Shown in pieces: positions 24,287 through 34,516 of a stretch of 43,005 bases of DNA. The stretch comes from Silicimonas sp. (lineage in GTDB: Bacteria > Pseudomonadota > Alphaproteobacteria > Rhodobacterales > Rhodobacteraceae). A model generated the notes under the pieces. It searched no databases and was not told the DNA's origin. It worked only from the letters and a program-made list of their open reading frames with translations. The stretch lies in contig JAJEAC010000184.1 in the NCBI GenBank assembly GCA_022824315.1, positions 1 to 43,005 of the forward strand. The letters are read 5' to 3'. Numbering within the stretch: position 1 is the first letter of the stretch; each line of letters starts with the position of its first letter. The position numbers were made by a program, and so were the translations under genes.

Positions 24287-25111
24287 CTCGGATCTTGCGA
24301 AATGCCTCTGGAGTCCACGAAATCCGAATCGTCCGCGGGAGTGAATCGTGCCTTGTCCAACAGAGTGATGACTGCAATGCGGCATCCGGCACAGTCCTTG
24401 GCGATGCTTGCCGGCGCAACCGCTCATCTTGCAGGATGGGGTGGGGCAAGCTGGCAAGAAATTTGAATGACTGGCCAACCTGAAGCGCGCCCGTCGGCAG
24501 GAATCGCTGCATGCGCACAGGAGGCGAATGCCGCATTGCTGGATGCGGCTCCCAAGTCCTGCCGGAGGGCACTTTCAACTGTTCTTGGAGTCGGGGGAGC
24601 CGAAATCAGGATGCGGCTGAGGACGCAATTCGACCGGTGGCAGGCAGTGCAGACCGAGCAGAACAGCCGGACCAGGAGGTTGCCAGGTGCACAGGTCGCA
24701 ACTGCGGAGGCTGCGAAGAAGCCCTGTTTTTCGAATCAATGCTCGACCTGCGGAGTGGTCCCGCAGTATGGCGTGCACACTTGACTTGTTCCGAAACGAG
24801 CGCAACTTCCGCACCCGCCACCCGAAAACGGCCCAGGTTGCCGTGAATCGTGCATGGCGCGAAGCCCAACACGCAAACGTCAGTCAACGCGATGATCTGG
24901 CTTGGATTTGGTCCTTTCCCGCAACGCGACATGTATCCCTGATTCACTGGAACAAAGCCAGAAAAATTCAGCCTGCACGGTCCGTACGTGTTAACTGCTG
25001 CGTTCGTTGCTTGATCATGAAGCAGGGTGAGTTTCCGACATGTCCTCGTCGCAGATGAACATTTGGCGCATTCCAAATGCGACTATTCGAAGGAAAAAAC
25101 GGAGCACGCCG
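24287..25111. other. Gene-free stretch between queA and the MFS gene
   Basis: About 820 bases. Open frames of up to 156 codons occur on both strands but match nothing I recognise. The best plus-strand one (24467-24784) has third-codon G+C near 55% in its first 44 codons, much lower than the clear genes. It is probably non-coding or the remains of a lost gene. The MFS promoter should lie at the right end. Confidence 0.4.
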
Positions 25112-26401
25112 ATGCTAAGGGTCATAGGCAGCGTTTGGGCACTCATGCTCGGCATGTTTCTCTTGATGGTCGGAAACGGCCTCCAGGGATCGCTCGTTGG
25201 AATTCGCGGCGCGATCGAGGAGTTCTCGACCACCGAGCTTGCCGTCATCACGTCGGCCTACTTCGTCGGATTTCTCTTTGGCTCGCGCCTGGCGCCCGCA
25301 ATGATTCGCCGCGTCGGCCATGTCAGGGTCTTTGCGGCCCTTGGGTCGTTCATCTCTGCGGTGCTGATCCTGTACCCCACGATCACCTTTCCATGGGCGT
25401 GGATCCTGATGCGCGTGATCATCGGGTTCTCGTTCTCCGGTGTTTACGTCACGGCAGAAAGCTGGCTGAACAACGCTTCGCCGAACGAGAGCCGCGGTAA
25501 GGCACTGTCACTGTACATGATCGTTCAGATGTCTGGCTTAGTGAGCGGCCAGGCGCTCTTGAACGTCGCGGATCCTGCAGGGTTCGAACTGTTCGTCATT
25601 CCGTCCGTCCTGGTCTCTTTCGCGTTTGTTCCGATTCTGCTTGCCGCAATGCCAACACCTGCCTTCGAGGCGACGAAGGCGATGAGCCTTGCCCAGCTCT
25701 ACCAGGTCTCTCCAACCGGGATCGTGGGCATGTTCCTGCTTGGCCTGATCTTCTCGGCGCAATTCGGCATGGCACCGATATATGGGACGGAGGCTGGCTT
25801 CACCGTGTCCCAGATCGCGCTATTTGTCTCGGCGATCTTTGTCGGCGGGATGATTCTGCAATACCCGTTCGGATGGCTGTCGGACCGGATGGACCGCCGT
25901 GTGCTGATCTTTGCGGCGGCGGTGGGCGGTACCATCGGCGGGGGCATCGGCTTCCTCTGGGGAGGCCTCTTCGAAGTGGCGCTGGTGGCAGGCTTCGTGG
26001 TGGGCGGCGTCTCGAATCCGCTCTACGCGCTCCTGATTGCATACACGAACGACTATCTTGAACCGGACGACATGGCGTCAGCGTCGGGCGGATTGATTTT
26101 CGTGGGCGGGCTGGGCGCGATCGTCGGCCCAATCATTGTCGGGTGGTCCATGGCGGCTGCTGGGCCGAGCGGTTTCTGGATGTTCATGGCCAGCGTCATG
26201 CTCGTATTGATGGCATACGTGGCTTTCAGGATGGCGCGTCGCCCGTCGATATATGCGAGCGACGACGCCTCCGGCGCGGTGAGCTATGCCCCTGTGCTGC
26301 CGACGGCTACGCCGGTTGCCGTCGAGGCGGCGCAGGAAATCTATGCCGAGAACACGGAGGCGGAGGCCGACGTGGACGAAGAATTGCAGGGTCTCGCATG
26401 A
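25112..26401 (+). CDS. MFS transporter (YcaD-like)
   Basis: 429 residues from the ATG at 25112 (MLRVIGSVWALMLGMFLL), preceded by GGAG at a good distance. An in-frame ATG at 25040 would add 24 basic residues and is less likely. About 12 membrane segments; FGSRLAPAMIRRVGHVRVF is the motif-A loop and GVYVTAESWLNNASPNESRGKALSLYM is typical of the YcaD-type MFS group. QYPFGWLSDRMDRRVLIF is the second-half motif A. An acidic tail (about 395-429) follows the last helix. Substrate unknown. Unlike the 2443-4593 protein, it has no extra sensor domain. Confidence 0.88.
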   Translation: MLRVIGSVWALMLGMFLLMVGNGLQGSLVGIRGAIEEFSTTELAVITSAYFVGFLFGSRLAPAMIRRVGHVRVFAALGSFISAVLILYPTITFPWAWILMRVIIGFSFSGVYVTAESWLNNASPNESRGKALSLYMIVQMSGLVSGQALLNVADPAGFELFVIPSVLVSFAFVPILLAAMPTPAFEATKAMSLAQLYQVSPTGIVGMFLLGLIFSAQFGMAPIYGTEAGFTVSQIALFVSAIFVGGMILQYPFGWLSDRMDRRVLIFAAAVGGTIGGGIGFLWGGLFEVALVAGFVVGGVSNPLYALLIAYTNDYLEPDDMASASGGLIFVGGLGAIVGPIIVGWSMAAAGPSGFWMFMASVMLVLMAYVAFRMARRPSIYASDDASGAVSYAPVLPTATPVAVEAAQEIYAENTEAEADVDEELQGLA

Positions 26402-26719
26402 ACGGGCGCGGGTGCCAGGAGCCCTCACCATGCCGAGGCCTGTCCTGTTGGGTTGGATGTGCATGGATCCGATCTCGGGCCAGCGTGATCGATGCCGTAG
26501 CGGCTGGTCGTACTCAGCGCGTTTCGCGAAGTGGAAAGTCGCGGCGGTGTCATTGGCAGCTGCAAATCCCGCCGAATGTGGCCAAAGTGCCATGCTGCAT
26601 CCGGTAACGACCGAGAATTCAAGAACTATGTTGCGATCATTGCCCGATCGCATGTAAAGCAGATGTGACGCTGAGTCGTCCTTGGGGGGCGGAAACGGAG
26701 CGACCAAAGGTGGTGTTTC
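26402..26719. other. Intergenic region before DUF924 gene
   Basis: 318 bases with no gene or repeat that I can support. AAAGGTGG, six bases before the ATG at 26720, is the ribosome-binding site of the next gene. Confidence 0.4.
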
Positions 26720-27295
26720 ATGTCAATCCCCGAAGAAATCCTGGCATTTTGGCTGAATGAGACCGGACCGTCCGGATGGTATGAGGGCGGAGAGGATCTG
26801 GACCAGGAAATCCGAGACCGTTTCGAAGGCGATCATGAAGACGTGTGCGAGGGCAGGTTGTCTCTTTGGCTCACCTACCCGGAAGGGGCTCTCGCGTACA
26901 TCATTCTGACCGACCAGTTTCCGAGGAACATGTTTCGGGACAGTCCAAGGGCGTTTGAGTCTGACAGGCTGGCCAAGGCGGCCGCAAAGATGGCGATAGC
27001 GAAGTGCTGGGACACACGGTTCGATGAGCCCGCGCGACAGTTCTTTTACATGCCGCTCGTGCACTCGGAATGTCTTGAGGATCAAGAACGCGCGGTCCGC
27101 CTGATGTTGTCGCGGATGCCGGACACGGGCCACCTGTCCTTGCCGCATGCGCGTGCGCATCGCGAGGTGATCCGTCGCTTCGGCAGGTTCCCCACGCGCA
27201 ACGAAGCACTCTCGCGAGAAAGCAACGCGGCCGAGCAGGCTTATCTGGATGCCGGCGGCTACAAGGCGGTCGTCGAAGAGATGAAGGCAGCCTGA
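26720..27295 (+). CDS. DUF924 family protein
   Basis: 191 residues of the DUF924 family, helical TPR-like proteins of unknown function common in proteobacteria. Signatures: EEILAFWLNE at the start, LAYIILTDQFPRNMFRDSPRAFESD (about 58-82), FFYMPLVHSE (about 109-118), and ARAHREVIRRFGRFPTRNEAL (about 145-165). Length is normal. Start ATG at 26720 has AAAGGTGG upstream. It precedes lpd by 365 bases on the same strand but is probably a separate unit. No biochemical role is known to me. Confidence 0.92.
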   Translation: MSIPEEILAFWLNETGPSGWYEGGEDLDQEIRDRFEGDHEDVCEGRLSLWLTYPEGALAYIILTDQFPRNMFRDSPRAFESDRLAKAAAKMAIAKCWDTRFDEPARQFFYMPLVHSECLEDQERAVRLMLSRMPDTGHLSLPHARAHREVIRRFGRFPTRNEALSRESNAAEQAYLDAGGYKAVVEEMKAA

Positions 27296-27618
27296 ACGCC
27301 TCGGCGGGGTCCGCATGCCAGGTGCAGAAGTCACGTCTTGCGGCGAGGCTGTCGGAAGCGCCACCGCAGGCGCCGCTCTATCGGCAGAGAGCGTGGCATG
27401 CTCCTAGCCCTTTCGGATCAGTGCCGTCTCCGAATGCAGGCCTGCAATTTACCCGGCATCTTCGTTCGGGCGGGGTCGCAGTTCGACACATCCGAGCCCG
27501 CAACCTTCCTGCCGCCCTCTGAAACCGCGGGCGGTCCGTTGGCAGCCGTCGCAGATTTGCATGGCGGACATTCCCAGTATTCAACGAACCAAGGGTGACT
27601 CCTTGCTCGGTCTGTGGC
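27296..27618. other. Intergenic region between DUF924 gene and lpd
   Basis: No convincing gene; short frames on both strands are unrelated to known proteins. The lpd promoter is expected here, ending in the palindrome at 27619-27642. Confidence 0.4.
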
Positions 27619-27642
27619 AGATTGTTTAACGTCAAACAATCT
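27619..27642. promoter_or_regulatory. Perfect palindromic operator-like site upstream of lpd
   Basis: AGATTGTTT (27619-27627) and AAACAATCT (27634-27642) are exact reverse complements around a 6-base spacer, AACGTC. The site ends 18 bases before the lpd ATG and is A/T-rich in a G/C-rich region. This is typical for the binding site of a dimeric repressor; no T-run or strong stem suggests a terminator. Which regulator binds is unknown. Confidence 0.6.
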
Positions 27643-27660
27643 ATTCGCTGGAGAGAGGGC

Positions 27661-29058
27661 ATGGCGGAAAAGGCATTTGATGCCATCGTGATCGGCGCGG
27701 GACCGGGGGGATATGTTGCCGCGATTCGCGCCAGTCAATTGGGCCTCAAGACGGCGATCATCGAACGCGAGCACATGGGGGGCATCTGCCTGAACTGGGG
27801 CTGCATACCGACGAAGGCGATGTTACGGTCGTCGGAGGTGTTCCACTTGATGCACCGCGCCGAAGAGTTCGGACTGAAGGCCAAGGGCGTCGAATACGAC
27901 CTCGATGCCGTGGTTGAGCGATCACGCGGTGTCGCAAGGCAGTTGAACGGCGGCGTCGGCCATCTGATGAAGAAGAACAAGGTCGAGGTTCTCATGGGAG
28001 AGGCGGCAGTGCCCGCCCGGGGCAAGGTCGTGGTCAAGACAGAGGCTGGAGAAGAAGGGCTTTCCGCCAAGTCGATCATTGTTGCCACAGGAGCACGTGC
28101 CCGGGAATTGCCTGGACTCGAAGCCGACGGGGAGCGCATCTGGACCTACAAGCACGCACTCATGCCTCCGCACATGCCGAAGAAGCTGCTCGTGATCGGA
28201 TCCGGCGCGATCGGGATCGAGTTTGCCAGCTTCTACAACACGCTCGGAGCCGAGACGACCGTCGTCGAGGTCATGGACCGCATACTGCCGGTCGAGGACG
28301 CCGAGATCAGCGCATTCGCAAAGAAGGCCTTCCTGAAGCAGGGAATGAAGATCCTCGAAGGGACGAAGGTGACCAAGCTCGACCGCGCGGGCAGCAAGTT
28401 GACGGCCCATGTCGAAACTGGCGGCAAGGTCGAGAAACACGATTTCGACACGATCATTTCCGCCGTGGGTATTGTGGGCAACACGGAAGGCCTCGGGCTC
28501 GAAGCGCTTGGCGTCAAGATCGACCGGACGCACGTGGTGACCGACGAGTTCTGCAGGACCGGCATCGAAGGGCTCTTTGCCATCGGCGATGTCGCCGGCG
28601 CGCCCTGGCTTGCACACAAGGCCAGCCACGAAGGGGTCATGGTTGCGGAACTGATCGCCGGCAAGAACAAGGTGCATCCCGTCAGGCCGGAGAGCATTGC
28701 AGGTTGCACGTACTGCCATCCGCAGATTGCAAGCGTCGGGTACACCGAGGCCAAGGCCAGGGAAATGGGCTACAAGGTCAAGGTCGGCAGCTTTCCTTTC
28801 ATCGGCAACGGCAAGGCCATTGCACTTGGTGAGCAGGAGGGGCTGGTCAAGACCGTGTTCGACGAGAAGACAGGCGAGTTGCTGGGTGCGCACATGGTTG
28901 GCGCAGAGGTCACCGAGCTCATACAGGGCTATGTCGTGGGCCGGCAGCTCGAGACGACGGAAGAAGACCTCATGGGCACTGTCTTCCCGCATCCGACGCT
29001 GAGCGAGATGATGCACGAAAGCGTGCTGGACGCCTACGATCGCGCCATCCACATTTGA
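27661..29058 (+). CDS. lpd: Dihydrolipoyl dehydrogenase (E3)
   Basis: 465 residues. FAD enzyme that reoxidises dihydrolipoamide in 2-oxoacid dehydrogenase complexes or the glycine cleavage system, passing electrons to NAD. FAD-binding IGAGPGGYVAAIRASQLG (11-28), redox cysteines in GGICLNWGCIPTK (Cys43, Cys48), NAD-binding VIGSGAIGIEFASFYNTLGA (about 178-198), second FAD motif GLFAIGDVAGAPWLAHKASH, and the catalytic HPTLSE (His444, Glu449) near the end. ATG at 27661 follows GGAGAGAGGG; the frame extends to 27595 but through the palindrome. No E1/E2 genes are beside it, so it may be a shared or stand-alone E3. Confidence 0.96.
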   Translation: MAEKAFDAIVIGAGPGGYVAAIRASQLGLKTAIIEREHMGGICLNWGCIPTKAMLRSSEVFHLMHRAEEFGLKAKGVEYDLDAVVERSRGVARQLNGGVGHLMKKNKVEVLMGEAAVPARGKVVVKTEAGEEGLSAKSIIVATGARARELPGLEADGERIWTYKHALMPPHMPKKLLVIGSGAIGIEFASFYNTLGAETTVVEVMDRILPVEDAEISAFAKKAFLKQGMKILEGTKVTKLDRAGSKLTAHVETGGKVEKHDFDTIISAVGIVGNTEGLGLEALGVKIDRTHVVTDEFCRTGIEGLFAIGDVAGAPWLAHKASHEGVMVAELIAGKNKVHPVRPESIAGCTYCHPQIASVGYTEAKAREMGYKVKVGSFPFIGNGKAIALGEQEGLVKTVFDEKTGELLGAHMVGAEVTELIQGYVVGRQLETTEEDLMGTVFPHPTLSEMMHESVLDAYDRAIHI

Positions 29059-29315
29059 CTTGGGCGAACCAGCGACGTCCTGGCCTGTGATCGCTGCAGC
29101 GGAGCTGCGCACGCAAGGGGCTGGACGACCGGAAGGAGGTATCGCCCTGGAGAAATCCACTGTCGGCGACCGGCGCTGCGACATTCGGGAACCGACTGAG
29201 GCGGCGTCCCTGCCGAAGAAAGTCGGAATGCGACCGCCCTGCAACGGCCGAGGCCTGCTTGGAACCCGTGAGGCTGCGCGTCAGGAGAGTCAGTGCGCGG
29301 AGGTCGCCGGCATGG

Positions 29316-29972
29316 CTACATCGGATGCATCGTCATGGACTGAGCAATTCGCGTCTCGATTTCCCGGACTGCTGTAACAACGGTGTCCGCAATCAACTCC
29401 AGTTTCCGTATCTGGTTAATGCGGTCGCGGACTCTTTCGCGTTCAGGCCGTGCAAGCAAGTGCTCAAAAATCCTGCACACATCTGCCAAGCCTATGATTG
29501 CAATGTCGCGTGGCTCCGGGATTTCATCACTGAACAACAGCGACATTATGCGGAGTTTCACTTCCCGCCGCTCGACCGCGCCATCGCGCGTGGGATACCG
29601 GCGGGACCTGAACACCCAGAGAAAGAGGTTTTCCTCTTCCTGCAGGATGCCGTTGGCGCACAGGCGGTCAAGGGATGCTCTCCGGATGTCAGCGGATTTG
29701 CGGCTGAAGAATTCAACCCAGTAGCGGGAATCATGCTGCTCCTCGGAGGCACAGATGTCATGAAGTGCCGAATCCAGCAGATCGTTCCCTGAGGGCTCGC
29801 GGTTCGTGACAAAAAGTCTCTCTGGATCGGTGTCGATTTTGCCTTCAAAGGCGAGGTCCATCAACACTGCGCCGGAAAGTGCATAGCTGAAGGAATGCTC
29901 CGGAACGTGGATGAACTTTCCGCTCTCGTCTTCGAGCATGAGAAGAATGATTTCTTCAGCGAGGGTCAGCAA
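29316..29972 (-). CDS. GPP34 (GOLPH3/VPS74-like) family protein
   Basis: 218 residues. MLTLAEEIILLMLEDESGKFI followed by YALSGAVLMDLAFEGKID is the typical start of the GPP34 family (PF05719), mostly helical proteins whose eukaryotic members bind phosphatidylinositol-4-phosphate on Golgi membranes; bacterial members have no settled function. The start is TTG at 29972-29970, with AGGAG eight bases upstream. A hand count of 29401-29580 gives about 54% G+C (97/180), lower than the GC-rich genes around it, suggesting transfer. It stands alone on the minus strand between lpd and uvrA, flanked by gaps. Confidence 0.82.
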   Translation of the reverse strand: MLTLAEEIILLMLEDESGKFIHVPEHSFSYALSGAVLMDLAFEGKIDTDPERLFVTNREPSGNDLLDSALHDICASEEQHDSRYWVEFFSRKSADIRRASLDRLCANGILQEEENLFLWVFRSRRYPTRDGAVERREVKLRIMSLLFSDEIPEPRDIAIIGLADVCRIFEHLLARPERERVRDRINQIRKLELIADTVVTAVREIETRIAQSMTMHPM

Positions 29973-30810
29973 TGTCTTTTCTCCTCGTTTTCCGGTAGTC
30001 CTGACCGGCAGGATCCGTCACGTTCAACACCATGGTCGCGGGTGGCGACCGGGATATGCGCACTCCCTCCAGCGTGTCATCGTTTTGCCGCGTGAGCAAT
30101 GCGCCGTCGACCATCAGGTTACGCGTCAAAACCTCTCGCTTCAAGTGATTCCCAATGCCGCCTCCGGCACGAAGTGACCCTGTCACGTCCCGAGGCGTTG
30201 ACGAGACCGACATGGGTTGCGGGTACCTCGTGTGGTCAAGTAACGGGCAGTCCGTCGTCCCGGGCGTTCGGTGGTCCGTCTCGACGACGAGTTTCGCCCG
30301 GAGCCGCTGCTGACCGTTTCGCAAGTGCGTGGAATTGTGCCATGGAATTCGCCCGGGTGACTTTCGCGTTCATACGAGGTGCAAGCGCAAACCCTTGTAG
30401 TGCTTGGATGGCGGCGGCATCCACGAGGCGGGGCCTGTAGCCGGCCTCAGGTCGCAAATTGTGCGGGTTGTCGCCACGCGAGACCGCGAAGCCGCTTCAT
30501 TCGTGCCGCGGAACGCAGACGGAACGAAGGTGACGACCAAGCGGTCCGAACCCCGGTTCCCGCTCCAGGAGTTCATGGGCGCGACGCGCGCCAAGCGTCG
30601 ATCGGGACGGCAGGTCGACCCTTGGACAGAGATTCGAAGAATGCAGGAAAGTTGCGAATGCACGGAGAGGATTTCGCCCTTGGATGACGCGAGGGGGCCA
30701 CGGTGGCGCAGCGCGGCCATGCGGGATGATTTCGTCCGTGCCCCGACAAGAATCGTCTTTTCTGTCCGTCGGGGTTGACCTATCTGTGGGACGCGACAGA
30801 GGGGAGGCGA
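29973..30810. other. Long gap upstream of uvrA
   Basis: About 840 bases without a gene I can support. The longest plus frame, 30404-30778, has no recognisable sequence. I looked for the alphaproteobacterial SOS-box pattern (GTTC-N7-GTTC) in the 300 bases before uvrA and did not find it. GAGGGGAGG just before 30811 is the uvrA ribosome-binding site. Confidence 0.4.
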
Positions 30811-33669
30811 ATGGCCGAGCAGAAGAACATCGAGGTCCGAGGCGCCCGCGAGCACAATCTCAAGAACATCGACGTCGACATTCCGCGCAACAGCCTTGTG
30901 GTGATCACCGGCCTCTCTGGATCGGGCAAGTCGTCTCTTGCCTTCGACACGATCTACGCCGAGGGCCAGCGTCGCTACGTCGAGTCGCTTTCGGCCTATG
31001 CGCGGCAGTTCCTCAACATGATGGAAAAGCCTGACGTGGATCATATCAGCGGGCTGTCGCCCGCGATCTCGATAGAACAGAAGACGACCTCCAAGAACCC
31101 GCGCTCGACCGTTGGGACGGTCACGGAGATCTACGACTATCTGCGCCTCCTGTTCGCCCGTGCCGGTACGCCATACTCGCCGGAAACCGGCCTGCCGATC
31201 GAGGCTCAGCAGGTGCAGGACATGGTTGATCGCGTCATGGCGATGGAGGAGGGAACCCGGGCCTTTCTCCTGGCACCCATAGTGCGTGACAGGAAGGGCG
31301 AGTACCGCAAGGAGTTCCTCGAACTCCGCAAGCAGGGGTTCCAGCGGGTCAAGGTGGACGGCCAGTTCTTCGAGCTGGAGGAACCGCCCGCGCTTGACAA
31401 GAAGTTCCGCCACGACATCGACGTGGTGGTCGACCGCATCGTGATCAAGAAGGGCATCGAGACGCGGCTGGCCGACAGTTTCCGGACGGCGCTTGATCTC
31501 GCCGATGGAATCGCGATCCTGGAAACCGCTCCGAAGGACGGTCGTCCGGAGAGAATCACGTTTTCCGAGAATTTCGCCTGCCCGGTCTCGGGGTTCACGA
31601 TCCCGGAAATCGAGCCGCGACTCTTCTCGTTCAACGCGCCCTTCGGGGCCTGCCCGGATTGCGACGGCTTGGGCGTCGAGTTGTTCTTCGACGAGCGTCT
31701 CGTGGTTCCGGACGGGAACCTGAAGGTCTATGACGGCGCGCTTGCCCCGTGGCGGAAGGGCAAGAGCCCGTATTTCAAGCAGACCATCGAGGCCCTTGCG
31801 AAGCACTACAAGTTCGACGCCAGCACAAAGTGGAAGGATCTGCCGGAAGAGGTCCAGCGCGTGTTCCTCTACGGTTCCGGCGAGGAGCAGATCCTGTTCC
31901 GCTACGACGAGAACGGGCGCATTTACCAGGTGAAGCGACCGTTCGAAGGCGTGATTCCTAACATGGAGCGTCGCTATCGCGAAACCGATTCAAACTGGGT
32001 TCGCGAAGAGTTTGAGCGCTATCAGAACAACCGCCCGTGCGGAGCCTGCGAGGGTCACCGTCTGCGGCCCGAGGCGCTCGCTGTCAAGATTGGCGGGCTT
32101 CATGCCGGTGAAGTCGTGCAGATGTCGATTCACGAGGCGCTCACGTGGGTCGATGGTGTGCCGAAGCGCCTCACCAGGCAGAAGAACGAGATTGCGCAAG
32201 CGGTGCTCAAGGAGATCCGAGAGCGGCTTGGCTTCCTGAACAACGTTGGACTCGAATATCTCACGCTCAGCCGGAACGCGGGCACGCTTTCCGGTGGAGA
32301 ATCGCAAAGGATCAGGCTGGCAAGCCAGATCGGCTCAGGCCTGACCGGCGTGCTCTATGTCCTCGACGAACCGTCCATCGGGCTGCACCAGCGCGACAAC
32401 GGGCGGCTCCTGCAGACTTTGAAGAACCTACGGGACCAGGGCAACACGGTCATCGTGGTGGAACATGACGAGGAGGCGATTCGGGAAGCAGATCACGTCT
32501 TCGACATCGGGCCGGGCGCGGGGGTGCACGGCGGCCAGGTCGTGGCCGAAGGCGCTCCGGCGAGGATCGCCGCCAACAAGAAGAGCATCACGGGCGACTA
32601 TCTGGCCGGTCGGCGTGCCATCGGCGTGCCGATGTCGCGGCGGGCCGGGAAGGGCAGGTCGGTCAGCGTCGTACGGGCGACCGGCAACAACCTGAAGGAG
32701 GTGACAGCGGAATTTCCGCTCGGCAAGTTCATCTGCGTGACCGGCGTGTCCGGGGGCGGCAAGTCGACCCTCACCGTCGAAACGCTCTTCAAGACCGCCT
32801 CGATGCGCCTCAACGCTGCACGCCAGACCCCGGCACCCTGTGAGGGAATCAAGGGGCTCGAGTTCCTGGACAAGGTGATCGACATCGACCAGCGGCCGAT
32901 CGGTCGAACCCCGCGTTCAAACCCGGCGACCTACACCGGAGCATTTACGCCGATCCGGGACTGGTTCACTGGTCTCCCGGAGTCGCGCGCCCGAGGATAC
33001 AAGCCCGGGCGCTTCAGCTTCAACGTCAAGGGCGGGCGTTGCGAGGCGTGTCAGGGCGACGGCGTCATCAAGATCGAGATGCACTTTCTTCCAGACGTGT
33101 ACGTGACCTGCGAAACCTGCAAGGGCGCGAGGTACAATCGCGAAACGCTGGAAATCAAGTTCAAGGGCAAATCGATTGCCGACGTGCTCGACATGACGGT
33201 CGAGGACGCGCAGCAGTTCTTCAAGGCGGTGCCCTCGATCCGGGAGAAGATGGATGCGTTGATGCGGGTCGGGCTCGGCTATATCAAGGTCGGCCAGCAG
33301 GCGACCACGCTGTCAGGCGGCGAGGCGCAGCGGGTCAAGCTCTCAAAGGAACTGTCGCGACGCGCGACGGGGCGCACGCTTTACATCCTGGACGAGCCGA
33401 CCACCGGGCTGCATTTCGACGACGTGCGGAAACTTCTCGATGTGCTTCACGAACTGGTCGATCAAGGCAATTCCGTGATCGTCATCGAGCACAATCTCGA
33501 CGTCATCAAGACGGCGGACTGGATCATCGACATCGGGCCCGAGGGCGGTGACGGCGGAGGGCAGATCGTTGCGGTCGGCACGCCCGAAGACGTGGCCAAG
33601 TCGCCGATCAGCCACACGGGACGGTACTTGGCGGACCTGCTTGGAACCGAGCGAGTGGCTGCGGAATAG
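30811..33669 (+). CDS. uvrA: Excinuclease ABC subunit A (UvrA)
   Basis: 952 residues, full length. Damage-recognition ATPase of nucleotide excision repair, acting as a dimer with UvrB. First Walker [10 protein letters not shown] (34-42), zinc finger CPVSG...ACPDC (about 257-284), first signature [20 protein letters not shown], second Walker [10 protein letters not shown] (about 645-653), second zinc module CEACQGDG...CETCKG (about 744-773), second signature [19 protein letters not shown], and Walker [16 protein letters not shown]. The ATG at 30811 ([21 protein letters not shown]) is the family start. Convergent with xthA. Confidence 0.97.
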   Translation: MAEQKNIEVRGAREHNLKNIDVDIPRNSLVVITGLSGSGKSSLAFDTIYAEGQRRYVESLSAYARQFLNMMEKPDVDHISGLSPAISIEQKTTSKNPRSTVGTVTEIYDYLRLLFARAGTPYSPETGLPIEAQQVQDMVDRVMAMEEGTRAFLLAPIVRDRKGEYRKEFLELRKQGFQRVKVDGQFFELEEPPALDKKFRHDIDVVVDRIVIKKGIETRLADSFRTALDLADGIAILETAPKDGRPERITFSENFACPVSGFTIPEIEPRLFSFNAPFGACPDCDGLGVELFFDERLVVPDGNLKVYDGALAPWRKGKSPYFKQTIEALAKHYKFDASTKWKDLPEEVQRVFLYGSGEEQILFRYDENGRIYQVKRPFEGVIPNMERRYRETDSNWVREEFERYQNNRPCGACEGHRLRPEALAVKIGGLHAGEVVQMSIHEALTWVDGVPKRLTRQKNEIAQAVLKEIRERLGFLNNVGLEYLTLSRNAGTLSGGESQRIRLASQIGSGLTGVLYVLDEPSIGLHQRDNGRLLQTLKNLRDQGNTVIVVEHDEEAIREADHVFDIGPGAGVHGGQVVAEGAPARIAANKKSITGDYLAGRRAIGVPMSRRAGKGRSVSVVRATGNNLKEVTAEFPLGKFICVTGVSGGGKSTLTVETLFKTASMRLNAARQTPAPCEGIKGLEFLDKVIDIDQRPIGRTPRSNPATYTGAFTPIRDWFTGLPESRARGYKPGRFSFNVKGGRCEACQGDGVIKIEMHFLPDVYVTCETCKGARYNRETLEIKFKGKSIADVLDMTVEDAQQFFKAVPSIREKMDALMRVGLGYIKVGQQATTLSGGEAQRVKLSKELSRRATGRTLYILDEPTTGLHFDDVRKLLDVLHELVDQGNSVIVIEHNLDVIKTADWIIDIGPEGGDGGGQIVAVGTPEDVAKSPISHTGRYLADLLGTERVAAE

Positions 33670-33676
33670 ACCGGGC

Positions 33677-33692
33677 GCCGCATCCTTGCGGC
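33677..33692. terminator. Hairpin between convergent uvrA and xthA
   Basis: GCCGCA-TCCT-TGCGGC is a perfect 6-bp stem with a 4-base loop, 7 bases after the uvrA stop, and could end transcripts from both sides. It lacks a T-run. Confidence 0.45.
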
Positions 33693-33736
33693 ACCGACAG
33701 GTTCATGGCTGGTGCCCTGGAGTGCGCCAGGCCGGT

Positions 33737-34516
33737 TCAGGCGTCCAGTTCAATCCAGACCGGCGTGTGGTCCGAGGGTCTCTCGCGACCGCGCACCTCG
33801 GCCTCGATCCAGCAGTCGCTCATCAGGTCCGCTGCCTGCGGCGTCAGCAGCAGGTGATCGATCCGGATGCCGTCGTTCCTGTCAAATGCGTTCCGCTGGT
33901 AGTCCCAGAACGAGTAGTGACCGGGATCTTGGCGCCGTGCGCGGAAGGCGTCGGTGTAGCCCAGGTTGAGGACTTCGCGAAAGGCGGCGCGGGATTCGGG
34001 TCGTGCAAGTGCATCTTCGCGCCATGCGTCCGGCCGGGCCGCGTCCTCGTCCTGCGGAATCACGTTGTAGTCACCGGCCATGACCGCAGGTTCCTCGGCA
34101 GCCAGCAATTCTGCGGCCCTGTGCTGCAGGCGCTTCATCCAGGCGAGCTTGTAGTCGTATTTCTCGCCCGGGGCCGGATTGCCGTTTGGAAGATAGAGAC
34201 AGCAGACGCGAACCGGTGTCCTGTCGATAACGGTCGCCTCGATCCAGCGTGCCTGCATGTCGTTCGGGTCGCCCGGGAGACCGCGGACGACATCCTCGAG
34301 CGGGAGCCTTGAGAGGATTGCCACGCCATTGAAGCCCTTCTGGCCGTGGGTCTCCACGGCGTAGCCAAGGTCCTCGAAGTGCCCGCGGGGAAAGGTCTCG
34401 TCCTGGGACTTGATCTCCTGGAGAAGAGCGACGTCGGGTGCACTGGTGCCGAGCCAGTCCGTCAGGCCTTCGAAGCGTGCCTTGATTCCGTTGATGTTGA
34501 ATGTCGCAATGCGCAT
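33737..34516 (-). CDS. xthA: Exodeoxyribonuclease III
   Basis: 259 residues of the ExoIII/AP-endonuclease family, which cuts at abasic sites and removes 3' blocking groups. Motifs: MRIATFNINGIKARFEGLTDWL, LLQEIKSQDETFP (metal-binding Glu), GVAILSRLP, CCLYLPNGNP, MAGDYNVIP (Asp/Asn), RIDHLLLTP and the final SDHTPVWIEL (Asp-His). Start ATG at 34516-34514 has a strong AAGGAGGGACC site. The open frame extends far upstream on the minus strand, but that part lies opposite dgt and erpA and is not coding. Normal length. Confidence 0.96.
   Translation of the reverse strand: MRIATFNINGIKARFEGLTDWLGTSAPDVALLQEIKSQDETFPRGHFEDLGYAVETHGQKGFNGVAILSRLPLEDVVRGLPGDPNDMQARWIEATVIDRTPVRVCCLYLPNGNPAPGEKYDYKLAWMKRLQHRAAELLAAEEPAVMAGDYNVIPQDEDAARPDAWREDALARPESRAAFREVLNLGYTDAFRARRQDPGHYSFWDYQRNAFDRNDGIRIDHLLLTPQAADLMSDCWIEAEVRGRERPSDHTPVWIELDA

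Noticed and set aside
24467-24784. 105-codon plus-strand frame in the queA-MFS gap
   Set aside because: Third-codon G+C of the sampled codons is low for this genome, and no ribosome-binding site or known sequence is seen.
30370-31806. 478-codon open frame on the minus strand
   Set aside because: Opposite the 5' part of uvrA and the preceding gap; no recognisable domain.
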